Below are positions 36,032 through 45,628 of a stretch of DNA of 64,000 bases, piece by piece (within the stretch, counting starts at the first letter, position 1; the number at the start of each line of letters is the position of its first letter). The translations under genes were made by a program, and so were the position numbers. Origin of the DNA: Mannheimia cairinae (GTDB lineage Bacteria > Pseudomonadota > Gammaproteobacteria > Enterobacterales > Pasteurellaceae); assembly GCF_028649535.1 (NCBI RefSeq), contig NZ_JAQSJE010000008.1, positions 124,001 through 188,000 on the forward strand, written 5' to 3'. The notes below the pieces were generated by a model that searched no databases, had not been told where the DNA came from, and was given only the letters and a program-made list of their open reading frames with translations.

Positions 36032-37630
36032 ATGAAACACCTCACCAAACTATCGCTAATTACTTTAGCTTTAGCGTCAACAACTGCATTAGCAGCACCA
36101 AAAACATTTGTTTATTGTATGGAAGCCTCGCCTTCTTTCTTTAATCCACAATTAGGGACAGACGGTGCAACCTTAGATGCATCAGGGCAAGCAATTTTTA
36201 ATCGTTTAACCGATTTCAAACCAGGCACAACCGATGTTATCCCAAGCCTTGCTGAAAAATGGGAAGTTTCTGAAGATGGTAAAACTTATGTATTCCATCT
36301 ACGTAAAGGTGTTAAATTCCACTCAAATAAAGAGTTTAAACCAACACGTGATTTTAATGCAGATGACGTTTTATTCTCTTTTAACCGCCAATTAGATGCA
36401 AACCACCCGTATCACAAAGTTTCAGGCGGAAACTATGAATACTTTATCGGTATGGATATGCAAAATATCATCGATAAAGTTGAAAAAGTAGATGATTACA
36501 CTGTTAAAATTAGCTTAAAAGTTCCTAACGCACCGTTTTTAGCAAACCTTGCGATGGACTTTGCCTCTATTTTATCTGCAGAATATGCAGACAAAATGTT
36601 AGCCGCTAAAACACCTGAGAAATTAGATAGTGCCCCTGTTGGTACTGGCCCATTTGAATTTGTAAGCTACCAAAAAGATTCTGCAATTCGTTACAAAGCA
36701 TTTGAACAATACTGGCAAGGTAAAGCAGCTATCGATCGCTTAGTATTTGCGATCACTCCAGATGCTTCAGTGCGTATCGCAAAATTACAGAAAAATGAGT
36801 GCCAAGCAGCACCTTATCCAAACCCAGCTGATTTAGAAGCATTGAAAAAAGATAGCAACATTACCTTAATGACTAAGCCAGGTTTAAATGTGGGCTACCT
36901 AAACTTCAACGTACAAAAAGCACCTTTTGATAATGTTAAAGTTCGCCAAGCATTAAGCTATGCAATTAATAAAGATGCGATTGTTGAATCGGTATATCAA
37001 GGTTCTGGCGAAAAAGCGAAAAACCCAATTCCACCAACAATGTGGAGCTATAACGATGATATTCAAGACTATGACTATAATCCAGAAAAAGCAAAAGCAT
37101 TATTAGCGGAAGCTGGTTTTGCAAACGGTTTTGAAACAGATTTATGGGCAATGCCGGTTTCTCGTCCATACAACCCAAATGCTCGCCGTATGGCAGAACT
37201 TATCCAAGAAGATTGGAAAAAAGTGGGTGTTAATGCCAAAATCGTAAGTTACGAGTGGGGTGAATACTTAAAACGTATGCGTAATGGTGATCACCAAACC
37301 GGTATGATGGGTTGGACTGGCGATAATGGTGACCCAGATAACTTCTTAAATACCTTATTAAGCTGTTCTTCTGTTGAGCAAGGTTCTAACTATGCAAAAT
37401 TCTGTCATAAAGAGTTTGATCAATTAGTTGTTGAAGCTTCTCGTGAAATCGATCACGAAAAACGTACTGAGCTTTATAAAAAAGCACAAGTGGTATTTAA
37501 AGAGCAAGCTCCTTGGGTAACTATTGCTCACTCAACAACCTATTTCCCTGTTAGAAAAGAAGTAACAGGTTATAACGTAAGTCCGTTTGGTTTACACAAT
37601 TTCTACGGTGTAGATCTTACCACTAAATAA
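36032..37630 (+). CDS. dppA: Dipeptide/heme/glutathione ABC transporter substrate-binding protein DppA
   Basis: The ATG at 36032 (532 aa) is chosen over the in-frame GTG at 36026, which is part of the AAGGAGTG ribosome binding site. A signal peptide MKHLTKLSLITLALASTTALA ends at about residue 22. The mature part is a cluster C (family 5) binding protein: KTFVYCMEASPSFFNPQLGTDGATLDA, GVKFHSN, APVGTGPFEF, GYLNFNVQKAPFDNVKVRQALSYAINK, YEWGEYLKRM, and a cysteine pair in LLSCSSV...FCHKEFD. In the Pasteurellaceae such proteins bind glutathione and heme (HbpA/GbpA of H. influenzae) and work with DppBCDF. The full dpp set follows, unlike H. influenzae where hbpA is separate. Confidence 0.9.
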   Translation: MKHLTKLSLITLALASTTALAAPKTFVYCMEASPSFFNPQLGTDGATLDASGQAIFNRLTDFKPGTTDVIPSLAEKWEVSEDGKTYVFHLRKGVKFHSNKEFKPTRDFNADDVLFSFNRQLDANHPYHKVSGGNYEYFIGMDMQNIIDKVEKVDDYTVKISLKVPNAPFLANLAMDFASILSAEYADKMLAAKTPEKLDSAPVGTGPFEFVSYQKDSAIRYKAFEQYWQGKAAIDRLVFAITPDASVRIAKLQKNECQAAPYPNPADLEALKKDSNITLMTKPGLNVGYLNFNVQKAPFDNVKVRQALSYAINKDAIVESVYQGSGEKAKNPIPPTMWSYNDDIQDYDYNPEKAKALLAEAGFANGFETDLWAMPVSRPYNPNARRMAELIQEDWKKVGVNAKIVSYEWGEYLKRMRNGDHQTGMMGWTGDNGDPDNFLNTLLSCSSVEQGSNYAKFCHKEFDQLVVEASREIDHEKRTELYKKAQVVFKEQAPWVTIAHSTTYFPVRKEVTGYNVSPFGLHNFYGVDLTTK

Positions 37631-37640
37631 TTTTAGGTAG

Positions 37641-37670
37641 GTCGGGCAGCTTTGCCCGACATTTATTTTT
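37641..37670 (+). terminator. Hairpin between dppA and dppB
   Basis: GTCGGGCA at 37641-37648 pairs with TGCCCGAC at 37653-37660 over GCTT, followed by ATTTATTTTT. It likely gives more dppA than dppBCDF transcript, as expected for a binding protein. An uptake signal follows at about 37680. Confidence 0.82.
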
Positions 37671-37746
37671 CTACCTCTTTACAAGCGGTTATTTTTGTGA
37701 AAAATTTTGCAATTTACCGCTAATGTTTGCAAATTAAAGATTACCT

Positions 37747-38751
37747 ATGTTTCAATTTATTCTTAAACGTTTATTAATGGTTATCCCAACTTTTATTGCG
37801 ATAACCTTAATTACTTTTGCCCTTGTGCATTTAATCCCCGGAGACCCGATTGAGATCCGTATGGGAGAACGTGGGGTCGATCCTGCCGTTCACGCACAAA
37901 TGATGGCACAACTTGGGTTAGATCTCCCCTTACCTGAACAATATTTCAATTATATTAAAGGTGTATTACAAGGTGATTTAGGAAACTCATTCCGTAATAA
38001 TGAGCCTGTTTTAAAAGAGTTTTTTACGCTATTCCCTGCAACGGTTGAATTGGCTTTCTTCGCATTATTATGGTCTTTAATTTTCGGGATCTTCTTAGGT
38101 GTGGTGGCTGCCGTTAAAAAAGAGTCTTGGATTTCACATACTGTAACCACGCTTTCTTTAACAGGCTACTCAATGCCAATTTTCTGGTGGGGCTTAATCT
38201 TAATTATTTATGCCTCCACTCCACTAGGATTACCTGCTTCAGGACGTTTACCGTCTGAATATTGGATTGAGGCAGAAACCGGCTTTATGCTCATTGATAC
38301 TTGGAACTCTGATGAGCCAGGTGCATTTTTAGCTGCTATTAAATCCTTAATCTTACCTTCTATTGTATTAGGGACTATTCCGCTTGCGGTCATTACTCGT
38401 ATGACCCGTTCTTCGATGTTAGAAGTATTAGGCGAAGATTATATCCGCACCGCCAAAGCAAAAGGACTAAACACTAACCGTATCGTGATTGTACACGCTC
38501 TGCGTAATGCATTAATTCCAGTGGTAACAGTTGTTGGTTTAATTGTGGGGCAACTACTTTCTGGTGCGGTATTAACTGAGAACATCTTCTCTTGGCCGGG
38601 AATTGGTAAGTGGATTATCGATGCGATTAATGCTCGTGACTACCCTGTGCTACAAGGTTCAGTGCTTATTATTGCTACCATCATTATTTTAGTTAATTTA
38701 GCAGTAGATTTAATCTACGGCATAGTAAACCCAAGAATTCGTCATTCTTAA
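37747..38751 (+). CDS. dppB: Dipeptide ABC transporter permease DppB
   Basis: 334 aa, six membrane segments. The N-terminus MFQFILKRLLMVIPTFIAITLITFALVHLIPGDPIE and the EAA loop DYIRTAKAKGLNTNRIVIVHALRNALIPV near residues 233-261 are typical of DppB. It pairs with DppC to form the channel for di- and tripeptides (and heme or aminolevulinate in some species). A USS pair lies between it and dppC. Confidence 0.94.
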   Translation: MFQFILKRLLMVIPTFIAITLITFALVHLIPGDPIEIRMGERGVDPAVHAQMMAQLGLDLPLPEQYFNYIKGVLQGDLGNSFRNNEPVLKEFFTLFPATVELAFFALLWSLIFGIFLGVVAAVKKESWISHTVTTLSLTGYSMPIFWWGLILIIYASTPLGLPASGRLPSEYWIEAETGFMLIDTWNSDEPGAFLAAIKSLILPSIVLGTIPLAVITRMTRSSMLEVLGEDYIRTAKAKGLNTNRIVIVHALRNALIPVVTVVGLIVGQLLSGAVLTENIFSWPGIGKWIIDAINARDYPVLQGSVLIIATIIILVNLAVDLIYGIVNPRIRHS

Positions 38752-38755
38752 CATA

Positions 38756-38803
38756 ACAAGCGGTCAGATTTTAGAAAAATTTTACAAAAATATGACCGCT
38801 TGT
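38756..38803. repeat. Inverted uptake-signal pair between dppB and dppC
   Basis: ACAAGCGGT at 38756-38764 and ACCGCTTGT at 38795-38803 flank the AT-rich TTTTAGAAAAATTTTACAAAAATA. It is inside the dpp operon, so a strong terminator role would be harmful; a modest folding effect on mRNA is possible. Confidence 0.8.
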
Positions 38804-38842
38804 TTAAGATGGCTTTTGGGCTATTTTTATTTGGAGTGCCTA

Positions 38843-39745
38843 GTGTCTTTAACAACGTCTTCAACAACATTATCTGCACCTAAGCCTAAAACACCGCTAC
38901 AGGAGTTTTGGTATTATTTCTGTCAAAACAGAGGTGCATTAATCGGCTTAGCATTTATTGCGGTCGTCTTTTTTGCGTGCGTCTTTGCACAATGGGTTGC
39001 CCCGTTTGATCCTATTGAACAGAATCGTAATGCCTTATTACTTCCACCAGTATGGGCTGAAGGTGGCAATTCTACTCATCTATTAGGTACAGATGATATC
39101 GGGCGAGATATTCTTTCTCGTATTATTTACGGGGCAAGATTATCGGTCTTTATCGGTTTGATTATCGTGTTACTTTCGTGCGTGTTCGGCGTTATTCTTG
39201 GCTTAATTGCCGGTTACTATGGTGGTCTGGTCGATATCGTAATTATGCGATTTGTCGATATTATGCTAGCTATCCCAAGCCTACTTTTAACCATTGGTGT
39301 TGTAACTATTCTTGGTCCATCGCTAATGAATGCAGCCATTGCAATTGCTGCGGTTTCGATTCCAAGCTATGTACGTTTAACTCGTGCCTCAGTCTTAAGT
39401 GAAAAAAACCGTGATTATGTAACCGCTTCTCGTGTTGCAGGTGCTGGTGTATTCCGTTTAATGTTTGTGGTAATTTTGCCTAACTGCTTGGCTCCGCTTA
39501 TCGTACAAATGACAATGGGAATCTCAAATGCAATTCTTGAACTTGCCGCCCTAGGCTTCTTAGGCATTGGTGCTCAACCACCAACACCGGAGCTTGGCAC
39601 AATGCTTGCCGAATCTCGTGGCTTTATGCAATCGGCAAACTGGCTTGTAACCATTCCGGGGCTTGCGATTTTATCGTTAGTATTAGCCTTTAACTTAATG
39701 GGTGATGGCTTACGTGATGCCCTCGATCCAAAACTAAAACAATAA
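38843..39745 (+). CDS. dppC: Dipeptide ABC transporter permease DppC
   Basis: A GTG start at 38843 (300 aa) is preferred: GGAG stands six bases before it and the protein then begins SLTTSSTTLSAPKPKTPLQEFWYYF, aligning with DppC of other bacteria. The longer in-frame ATG at 38792 would begin inside the uptake signal. HLLGTDDIGRDILSRI, the EAA-loop YVTASRVAGAGVFRLMFVVILPNCLAPLIVQ and the ending LMGDGLRDALDPKLKQ are DppC signatures. It is the second pore subunit. Confidence 0.92.
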   Translation: MSLTTSSTTLSAPKPKTPLQEFWYYFCQNRGALIGLAFIAVVFFACVFAQWVAPFDPIEQNRNALLLPPVWAEGGNSTHLLGTDDIGRDILSRIIYGARLSVFIGLIIVLLSCVFGVILGLIAGYYGGLVDIVIMRFVDIMLAIPSLLLTIGVVTILGPSLMNAAIAIAAVSIPSYVRLTRASVLSEKNRDYVTASRVAGAGVFRLMFVVILPNCLAPLIVQMTMGISNAILELAALGFLGIGAQPPTPELGTMLAESRGFMQSANWLVTIPGLAILSLVLAFNLMGDGLRDALDPKLKQ

Positions 39746-39757
39746 GGAGAGTAAACA

Positions 39758-40759
39758 ATGGCATTATTAACTGTTGATCAACTTTCCGTGCATTTTGGTG
39801 ATGAAAAAACGCCATTTAAAGCGGTTGATCGAGTCAGCTATGAAATCAACGAAGGCGAAGTGTTAGGTATTGTGGGAGAATCCGGCTCAGGTAAATCGGT
39901 CAGCTCGTTGGCAATTATGGGCTTAATTGACTTCCCCGGTCGAGTAATGGCAGAAAATCTGCAATTTAACGGCAATGATTTATTGGCATTAAAACCGAAA
40001 GAAAAACAGAAAATTGTTGGGGCGGACGTTTCAATGATTTTCCAAGATGCAATGACCAGCCTTAACCCGAGCTATACCGTCGGTTTCCAAATTATGGAAG
40101 CCTTAAAGGTGCATCAAGGCGGTTCACGTGCCAGCCGCAAAGCCAGAGCAATTGAGCTATTAACAATGGTGGGGATTCCTGATCCGGAGTCTCGTTTAGA
40201 GGTTTATCCGCATCAGCTTTCTGGTGGAATGAGCCAGCGTGTAATGATCGCAATGGCGATTGCCTGCAACCCGAAATTATTGATTGCCGACGAACCAACC
40301 ACGGCATTAGATGTAACTATTCAAGCCCAAATTATCGACTTATTGCTTGAATTGCAACGCAAAGAAAATATGGCGTTGATTCTGATCACTCACGATTTAG
40401 CATTAGTAGCAGAATCAGCTCATCGCATTATCGTAATGTATGCAGGGCAAGTTGTTGAAGAAGGTAAAGCAGGAGATATTTTCAGTTCGCCATTACACCC
40501 TTATACTCAAGCTTTACTGAAAGCGTTACCGGAATTTGCCGAAGGGAAATCCCGCTTACAATCGCTACCGGGTGTGGTGCCGGGTAAATATGACCGCCCG
40601 CAAGGTTGCTTGCTTAACCCACGTTGTCCGTATGCAACCGACAAATGTCGTGAAGTTGAGCCAGAATTACGTCAATTAAATGGTCGCCAAGTGAAGTGTC
40701 ACTCACCATTAAATTTAACTGGCGAACCTATCCCTTTTGAACAACATCTGAGAGGTTAA
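39758..40759 (+). CDS. dppD: Dipeptide ABC transporter ATPase DppD
   Basis: 333 aa. Walker [18 protein letters not shown] is near residues 40-56, signature [16 protein letters not shown] near 152-167, and Walker [15 protein letters not shown] near 174. The C-terminal oligopeptide/dipeptide domain contains the iron-sulfur type cysteines: [16 protein letters not shown] (three cysteines) and VKCHSPL, a CX(5)CX(6)C pattern reported to bind a 4Fe-4S cluster in DppD relatives. It sits between dppC and dppF with short gaps and an AAGGAG ribosome binding site. Confidence 0.95.
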   Translation: MALLTVDQLSVHFGDEKTPFKAVDRVSYEINEGEVLGIVGESGSGKSVSSLAIMGLIDFPGRVMAENLQFNGNDLLALKPKEKQKIVGADVSMIFQDAMTSLNPSYTVGFQIMEALKVHQGGSRASRKARAIELLTMVGIPDPESRLEVYPHQLSGGMSQRVMIAMAIACNPKLLIADEPTTALDVTIQAQIIDLLLELQRKENMALILITHDLALVAESAHRIIVMYAGQVVEEGKAGDIFSSPLHPYTQALLKALPEFAEGKSRLQSLPGVVPGKYDRPQGCLLNPRCPYATDKCREVEPELRQLNGRQVKCHSPLNLTGEPIPFEQHLRG

Positions 40760-40760
40760 A

Positions 40761-41774
40761 ATGAGCGATTTGCAAAAAAACAGTGGAAACGTACCGCTTC
40801 TCGATGCGATTAACTTAAAAAAATACTACCCTGTTAAAAAGGGAATGTTTGCCAAACCGAAAACAGTAAAAGCGGTTGATGGTGTATCATTCAAGCTCGA
40901 ACGTGGCAAAACCTTAGCCATTGTAGGCGAATCCGGTTGTGGTAAATCAACGTTAGGGCGAATGCTCACAATGATTGAAAGCCCAACAGAAGGGGAATTA
41001 TTCTACAACGGGCAGAATTTCTTAGTTGATGATAAAGAAACCACCCAATTACGTCGTAAGAAAATTCAAATTGTTTTCCAAAATCCTTACAGTTCACTTA
41101 ACCCTCGTAAAAAGGTGGGCACTATTTTGGAAGAGCCTTTGCTGATCAACACTGATTTATCGGCAAAAGAACGTAAAGCCCGTGTATTAGAAATGATGGC
41201 GAAAGTCGGTTTAAAACCTGAATTTTATGACCGCTATCCACATATGTTCTCAGGCGGACAACGTCAGCGTATTGCGATTGCTCGTGGTTTAATGTTGCAA
41301 CCTGATATAGTGGTTGCCGATGAACCTGTTTCGGCTTTAGACGTTTCGGTACGAGCTCAAGTGCTAAACTTAATGATGGATTTACAAGAAGAAATGGGGC
41401 TTTCTTATGTTTTCATTTCGCACGATTTATCTGTTGTTGAGCACATTGCCGATGAAGTAATGGTTATGTATTTAGGTCGCTGTGTGGAACAAGGGGATAC
41501 GAAGACGATTTTTAATAATCCTCGCCACCCTTACACTCAAGCATTGCTTTCCGCAACACCACGCTTAAATCCAGAGCAACGTCGTGAGCGAATCAAGCTA
41601 AAAGGCGAACTACCAAGCCCATTGAATCCGCCGAAAGGTTGTGCATTCAACGCACGTTGTCGTTTTGCTACCGATTTATGCCGAGTGAGCCAGCCAGAAC
41701 TTAAAACGTATGCTGATGGTGCTCGTATAGCGTGTTTTGTGGTAGAAGAAAATACTCAAGCGGAAACAACATAA
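40761..41774 (+). CDS. dppF: Dipeptide ABC transporter ATPase DppF
   Basis: 337 aa. Walker A GESGCGKSTLGRM is near residues 56-68, signature FSGGQRQRIAIARGL near 160-174, and Walker B VVADEPVSALDVSVRAQ near 182. The C-terminal cysteine-bearing extension (KGCAFNARCRFATDLC) is present, as in DppD. DppD and DppF together hydrolyse ATP to drive dipeptide import. The start is one base past the dppD stop, and a strong terminator follows. Confidence 0.95.
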   Translation: MSDLQKNSGNVPLLDAINLKKYYPVKKGMFAKPKTVKAVDGVSFKLERGKTLAIVGESGCGKSTLGRMLTMIESPTEGELFYNGQNFLVDDKETTQLRRKKIQIVFQNPYSSLNPRKKVGTILEEPLLINTDLSAKERKARVLEMMAKVGLKPEFYDRYPHMFSGGQRQRIAIARGLMLQPDIVVADEPVSALDVSVRAQVLNLMMDLQEEMGLSYVFISHDLSVVEHIADEVMVMYLGRCVEQGDTKTIFNNPRHPYTQALLSATPRLNPEQRRERIKLKGELPSPLNPPKGCAFNARCRFATDLCRVSQPELKTYADGARIACFVVEENTQAETT

Positions 41775-41780
41775 TTGATA

Positions 41781-41818
41781 AAAAGGCTAAACCTAATAAA
41801 TTTTGGTTTAGCCTTTTT
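41781..41818 (+). terminator. Terminator of the dpp operon
   Basis: AAAAGGCTAAACC at 41781-41793 pairs with GGTTTAGCCTTTT at 41805-41817 (13 bp). A and T runs on both sides would let it also serve the convergent sohB. Confidence 0.9.
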
Positions 41819-41830
41819 AATAGCTTGCAA

Positions 41831-42883
41831 TTACATCATTGTCGAACGACTTTTATTTAAAATTTTTGTCAGTAAATTTTCTGCCGATTGTTCTAATTGT
41901 GATCCCAAACGTTGAGTGAGTTTTTTCTTCTCTTTATACTTCAATTCTATGACCTCTTTTTCCTCAATTGCTTTTAAGATTAGATCGTCACTAGTTGAAA
42001 TTTCATCGACCAAATTTAACTGAATTGCCTGCTGACCAAACCAATGCTCACCTGTCGCTACTTTTTCAATATCTAATTGTGGGCGGTGTTTTGCAACAAA
42101 TTGCTTAAATAAAGAGTGAGTTTCTTCTAATTCCTGTTGGAATTTTTGTTTGCCTTTTTCGGTATTTTCGCCCACTAGAGTTACAGTTCGTTTATATTCG
42201 CCTGCTGTCATTACATCAACATCAATATCGTGTTTTTTCAGTAAACGGTGGATATTCGGCACCTGAGCCACTACCCCAACTGAGCCGATTACCGCAAAAG
42301 GAGCGGAGACAATTTTATTTGCCACACAAGCCATCATATAGCCACCACTTGCCGCAACTTTATCAACCGCCGCCGTTAAGGGAATATTGCGATCACGTAA
42401 ACGCTGAAGTTGAGAAGCGGCCAAACCATAGCCGTGAACAACGCCGCCTGGGCTTTCCAGCTTTAATAAAACCTCATCTTTTTCTGGGTTCGCCAAACTT
42501 AATACCGCATCAATCTCTTTGCGTAAACCGCTTACGCTATGAGCCATCATATCGCCGTTAAAATCTAGCACAAATAAGCGAGCTTTGGCTTCTTGCTCGG
42601 CTTCCCCTTCTTTTAAGCGTTTTTTCTCCGCCTTTAATTTTTCTTTTTCAGCTTTTTTCTCGGCTTTTTCTTTATGTTTTAATTCCGCTTCGGTTAAGAA
42701 AAAGCTTGATAATGATTTTTGCTGTTCTTTATATTTTTCCGTTAGATTTTTAATTGAAACAGAACCTTCTTCCGCCTGTTTTTTCGATTCTAAAATCAAC
42801 ATTACCACAACCGCAATAATGCCAAATACCGTCAATAACTCTAATAAGAAAATACCATAATTAAGTAGAACTTCTTTCCACAT
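41831..42883 (-). CDS. sohB: Inner membrane protease SohB (peptidase S49)
   Basis: 350 aa. One N-terminal membrane segment (GIFLLELLTVFGIIAVVVMLIL, residues 10-31) is followed by a strongly charged Lys/Glu-rich linker (about 60-95) and an S49 signal-peptide-peptidase-like domain: LFVLDFNGDMMAHSV, LKLESPGGVVHGYGLAASQL. The probable nucleophile serine is in KVAASGGYMMACVA near 183, and the catalytic lysine in TAGEYKRTVTL near 235. Its physiological substrates are unknown. It is transcribed separately from lpxB; an uptake signal (GACCGCTTGT) lies in the gap. Confidence 0.93.
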   Translation of the reverse strand: MWKEVLLNYGIFLLELLTVFGIIAVVVMLILESKKQAEEGSVSIKNLTEKYKEQQKSLSSFFLTEAELKHKEKAEKKAEKEKLKAEKKRLKEGEAEQEAKARLFVLDFNGDMMAHSVSGLRKEIDAVLSLANPEKDEVLLKLESPGGVVHGYGLAASQLQRLRDRNIPLTAAVDKVAASGGYMMACVANKIVSAPFAVIGSVGVVAQVPNIHRLLKKHDIDVDVMTAGEYKRTVTLVGENTEKGKQKFQQELEETHSLFKQFVAKHRPQLDIEKVATGEHWFGQQAIQLNLVDEISTSDDLILKAIEEKEVIELKYKEKKKLTQRLGSQLEQSAENLLTKILNKSRSTMM

Positions 42884-42926
42884 ATAACGTCCTTTTGCAA
42901 AAAAATAATAAAATATGACCGCTTGT

Positions 42927-44090
42927 TTAAGGCGTATTTAATAAATTGACAACGGCTTGTGCCGCTTGTTCATCTGCATTGCATTGAATTTCTTGGTGTA
43001 AAGCCGTAAATTGTTGTTGCAGTGCTGCTTTCTTTTGTTGGCTTGCTTCATCATCTGATAAAAACTCGGCTAAATGATTAGCTAAGTTTTCCGGATTACA
43101 CTCTTCTTGAATAAGCTCTGGCACAAGCGGTTGTTTTGCCAATAAATTTGGCAAAGAGATGTAATCGGTCTTCACTAATTTTTTAGCCAACCAATAAGTC
43201 AGTGGTTTCATTTTATACCCCACCACCATTGGGGATTTACACAACATTGCTTCAAGAGCAGCCGTACCCGATGCCAATAGCGTACATTCTGCGGCTATCA
43301 TTACTTGGCGAGCCTTACCTTGCACAATGCGTAATTCTAATTCTGGGGCAATTTGAGCCTTAATTGCTTCAAATTGTGCGATACGTTTTTGATTAACCAT
43401 TGGTACTAAAAACTGTAAATCAGGAAAACGCTGTTTTAAGATTTGAGCGGTTCTTAAAAATGGCTCGGCAAGAAACTGGATTTCACTACCTCGGCTCCCA
43501 ACCAGAATTGCCATATAACGCTGAGATTCATCAATATTTAAGCTTTGGCACGCTTCCATTCTATTCGGTTTTAAAGGGATTGCATCCGCCATTGTATGCC
43601 CGATAAAACGGCAAGGTACATTAAATCTGTCATAAAACGCTTTTTCAAAGGGTAAAAATGCTAAAACTAAATTGGTCGCTCTGGCAATTTTAAATACACG
43701 TTTTTGTCGCCAAGCCCATACCGAAGGGCTAACATAATGCACCGTTTTAATGCCATTTGATTTTAATTTTTCTTCAACCGTTAAATTAAAATCTGGGGCA
43801 TCAATACCAATGAAAATATCAGGTTTTAACCGAATCATTTCATCAATCACTTGTTTACGACGTTTTAATAAGCGAGGGAGATGCTTCACGACCTCAGCAA
43901 GCCCCATTACGGAAAGTTCTTCCATATCAAAAAGCGTTTCACACCCTTCTGCCAACATTTGAGGACCTGCAACACCGATAAATCGAGCATTAGGGTAATG
44001 TACTTTGAGGGCTTTAATTAAACCTGCCCCCAGAATATCTCCCGAAATTTCACCTGCAACTAACCCAATAAGAGGGGATTTTTCTGCCAT
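42927..44090 (-). CDS. lpxB: Lipid-A-disaccharide synthase
   Basis: 387 aa GT19 glycosyltransferase that joins UDP-2,3-diacylglucosamine and lipid X at the inner-membrane face to build the lipid A disaccharide. [21 protein letters not shown] is the N-terminal signature, followed by [51 protein letters not shown]-type [13 protein letters not shown], and [22 protein letters not shown] with EL/QE(C)NPENLA at the end. Elsewhere lpxB often lies in lpxA-lpxB-rnhB; here it is single. Confidence 0.96.
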   Translation of the reverse strand: MAEKSPLIGLVAGEISGDILGAGLIKALKVHYPNARFIGVAGPQMLAEGCETLFDMEELSVMGLAEVVKHLPRLLKRRKQVIDEMIRLKPDIFIGIDAPDFNLTVEEKLKSNGIKTVHYVSPSVWAWRQKRVFKIARATNLVLAFLPFEKAFYDRFNVPCRFIGHTMADAIPLKPNRMEACQSLNIDESQRYMAILVGSRGSEIQFLAEPFLRTAQILKQRFPDLQFLVPMVNQKRIAQFEAIKAQIAPELELRIVQGKARQVMIAAECTLLASGTAALEAMLCKSPMVVGYKMKPLTYWLAKKLVKTDYISLPNLLAKQPLVPELIQEECNPENLANHLAEFLSDDEASQQKKAALQQQFTALHQEIQCNADEQAAQAVVNLLNTP

Positions 44091-44227
44091 ATCTCACTCT
44101 GTAAAAATCAATTATTCAATAACCTTATTATAACGAATCATAATATAAACTAACAAAAAAATATTGTTTTAATATGTATATTCACATAGACTAGCGACTT
44201 CTTTTCTTATTCATATGGAGTGATTTT

Positions 44228-45319
44228 ATGAAAAAAACAGCATTAGCTATTTTAGCTTCTAGCGTTGTTGCAACATCAGCATCAGCAATTACGATTTATG
44301 ACCATCAAGACACTGGCACAAAAATTGATTTTATCGGTTCTGCTCGTATTAAATGGGAAAGTACTTCAGATAAAGTATCTCCAACAAATGGTCAAACAAC
44401 TCGTAACCACGTTAATCACACAGTAGATAATAACGGTTCACGTTTTGGTTTTCGCTTAACTCAACAAGTTGGTCACAGCTTTTATGTTTTAGGCCGTGTT
44501 GAATGGCGTATGCGTGGTGATTCAAGCTCACAACATAATTTTGACCACCTTTATACTCGCCAACTTTATGCAGGTATCGGTCACGCACAATATGGTGAAT
44601 TAACTTACGGTAATATGACAAATATTGCTGATGAAGTTAAACAAACCGATTTACCAAATACATTAAGTTTAAGTGATGGTTTATTAACAGGTGTTTCTCG
44701 TCGTACAGTACAATATACTTACAGAGGTATTGAAGGCTTAAAACTTGGTGCATTCTATGGTGGCAACAGCCAACGTGGAAACGATAATTTAGATTTAGCT
44801 AACGAGCGTAAAGATATTTGGGGTGCGGCAGCAATCTATAATTACAAAATCGCTGATAACCAAAACTTAAAATTAGCAACTGGCGGAACACGTGAACGTT
44901 TTAAACAAGGTTCTGGAGATTATGAGCGTAACGCATTTGCATTCGGTACAGCCTATACCTATGGTAAAACAACTATCGGTTTAGATTTAGAGCGTCGTGA
45001 AACAGAAGACCAAGTAACTATTGGTAACAAACGTGTTGAAAAAGAAGTTCGTACTGTATTATTCCACCGTTTAACTGATCAGTGGAATGCTTATACAATG
45101 TATGCGTACAAAGAAAATAAATTAAATTCAGCTAACAACCTAGATACTAAAGTGAAAAGAAACCAATTTATGTTAGGTACAGAGTACTATATTGTGCCTA
45201 AACACTTAAAAGGTTTTGTTGAATGGCAAGCAACACGTGCTAAACACTATGAAAATAATGCTCAAACCAAAAAATCTCGTAATTACACAACTGTTGTAGG
45301 CTTAAGAGCTTATTGGTAA
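44228..45319 (+). CDS. General porin (OmpP2/OmpH-like)
   Basis: 363 aa, with signal peptide MKKTALAILASSVVATSASA and a mature protein beginning ITIYDHQDTGTKIDF. Sixteen alternating amphipathic strands are expected. Landmarks are the L3 region (GELTYGNMTNIADEV), TRQLYAGIGHAQYGEL and the C-terminal aromatic GLRAYW. The family is that of the major Pasteurellaceae trimeric porins. ATTTTATG with TGGAGTG in front gives a good ribosome binding site. It is flanked by long AT-rich DNA and ends at a strong terminator, consistent with high single-gene expression. Confidence 0.88.
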   Translation: MKKTALAILASSVVATSASAITIYDHQDTGTKIDFIGSARIKWESTSDKVSPTNGQTTRNHVNHTVDNNGSRFGFRLTQQVGHSFYVLGRVEWRMRGDSSSQHNFDHLYTRQLYAGIGHAQYGELTYGNMTNIADEVKQTDLPNTLSLSDGLLTGVSRRTVQYTYRGIEGLKLGAFYGGNSQRGNDNLDLANERKDIWGAAAIYNYKIADNQNLKLATGGTRERFKQGSGDYERNAFAFGTAYTYGKTTIGLDLERRETEDQVTIGNKRVEKEVRTVLFHRLTDQWNAYTMYAYKENKLNSANNLDTKVKRNQFMLGTEYYIVPKHLKGFVEWQATRAKHYENNAQTKKSRNYTTVVGLRAYW

Positions 45320-45407
45320 TAACCATATAATATGTGACTATCCTATTTATCTGGCTAATATTAAATAGGTAAATAGTGTTACATATTTATTTCAATCATT
45401 AACATAT

Positions 45408-45443
45408 AAAGCTGATTCTTATTTAATTAGAATCAGCTTTTTT
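45408..45443 (+). terminator. Terminator of the porin gene
   Basis: AAAGCTGATTCT at 45408-45419 pairs perfectly with AGAATCAGCTTT at 45429-45440, followed by further Ts. Confidence 0.9.
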
Positions 45444-45515
45444 ACGTATAACGCACAAAATGTTAGTAAAAAGTAACTAAAAGTGATGTTTTTTTCTTCT
45501 CTTGGTTAAAAAAAG

Positions 45516-45531
45516 TTTGAAGGAGATCACA
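45516..45531 (+). promoter_or_regulatory. CRP-type site upstream of lldP
   Basis: TTTGA-AGGAGA-TCACA matches the CRP consensus TGTGA-N6-TCACA with one change in the left half. It lies about 98 bases upstream of the chosen lldP start. Activation of lactate use by cAMP-CRP is plausible. Confidence 0.62.
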
Positions 45532-45628
45532 AAACAACAACAAACGAATTACACACTTCTATTTTCGGAGTAAAATGCCTCTCACTCTACTAATAAGATT
45601 ATTTTTTTCATCAAAAAAGAGGTGTTCT

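Larger units (their letters stand above)
45320..45628. other. Intergenic region between the porin and lldP
   Basis: No gene. It holds the porin terminator (45408-45443) and a CRP-type site (45516-45531). A possible upstream initiation ATG for lldP at 45575 has GGAG before it; I treat it as a leader because the homologous protein starts later. The rest is AT-rich. Confidence 0.6.

Noticed and set aside
45575-45628. Upstream ATG giving lldP an 18-residue extension
   Set aside because: The extension does not match the family N-terminus, and the ATG at 45629 has its own ribosome binding site; the extension may be untranslated leader.
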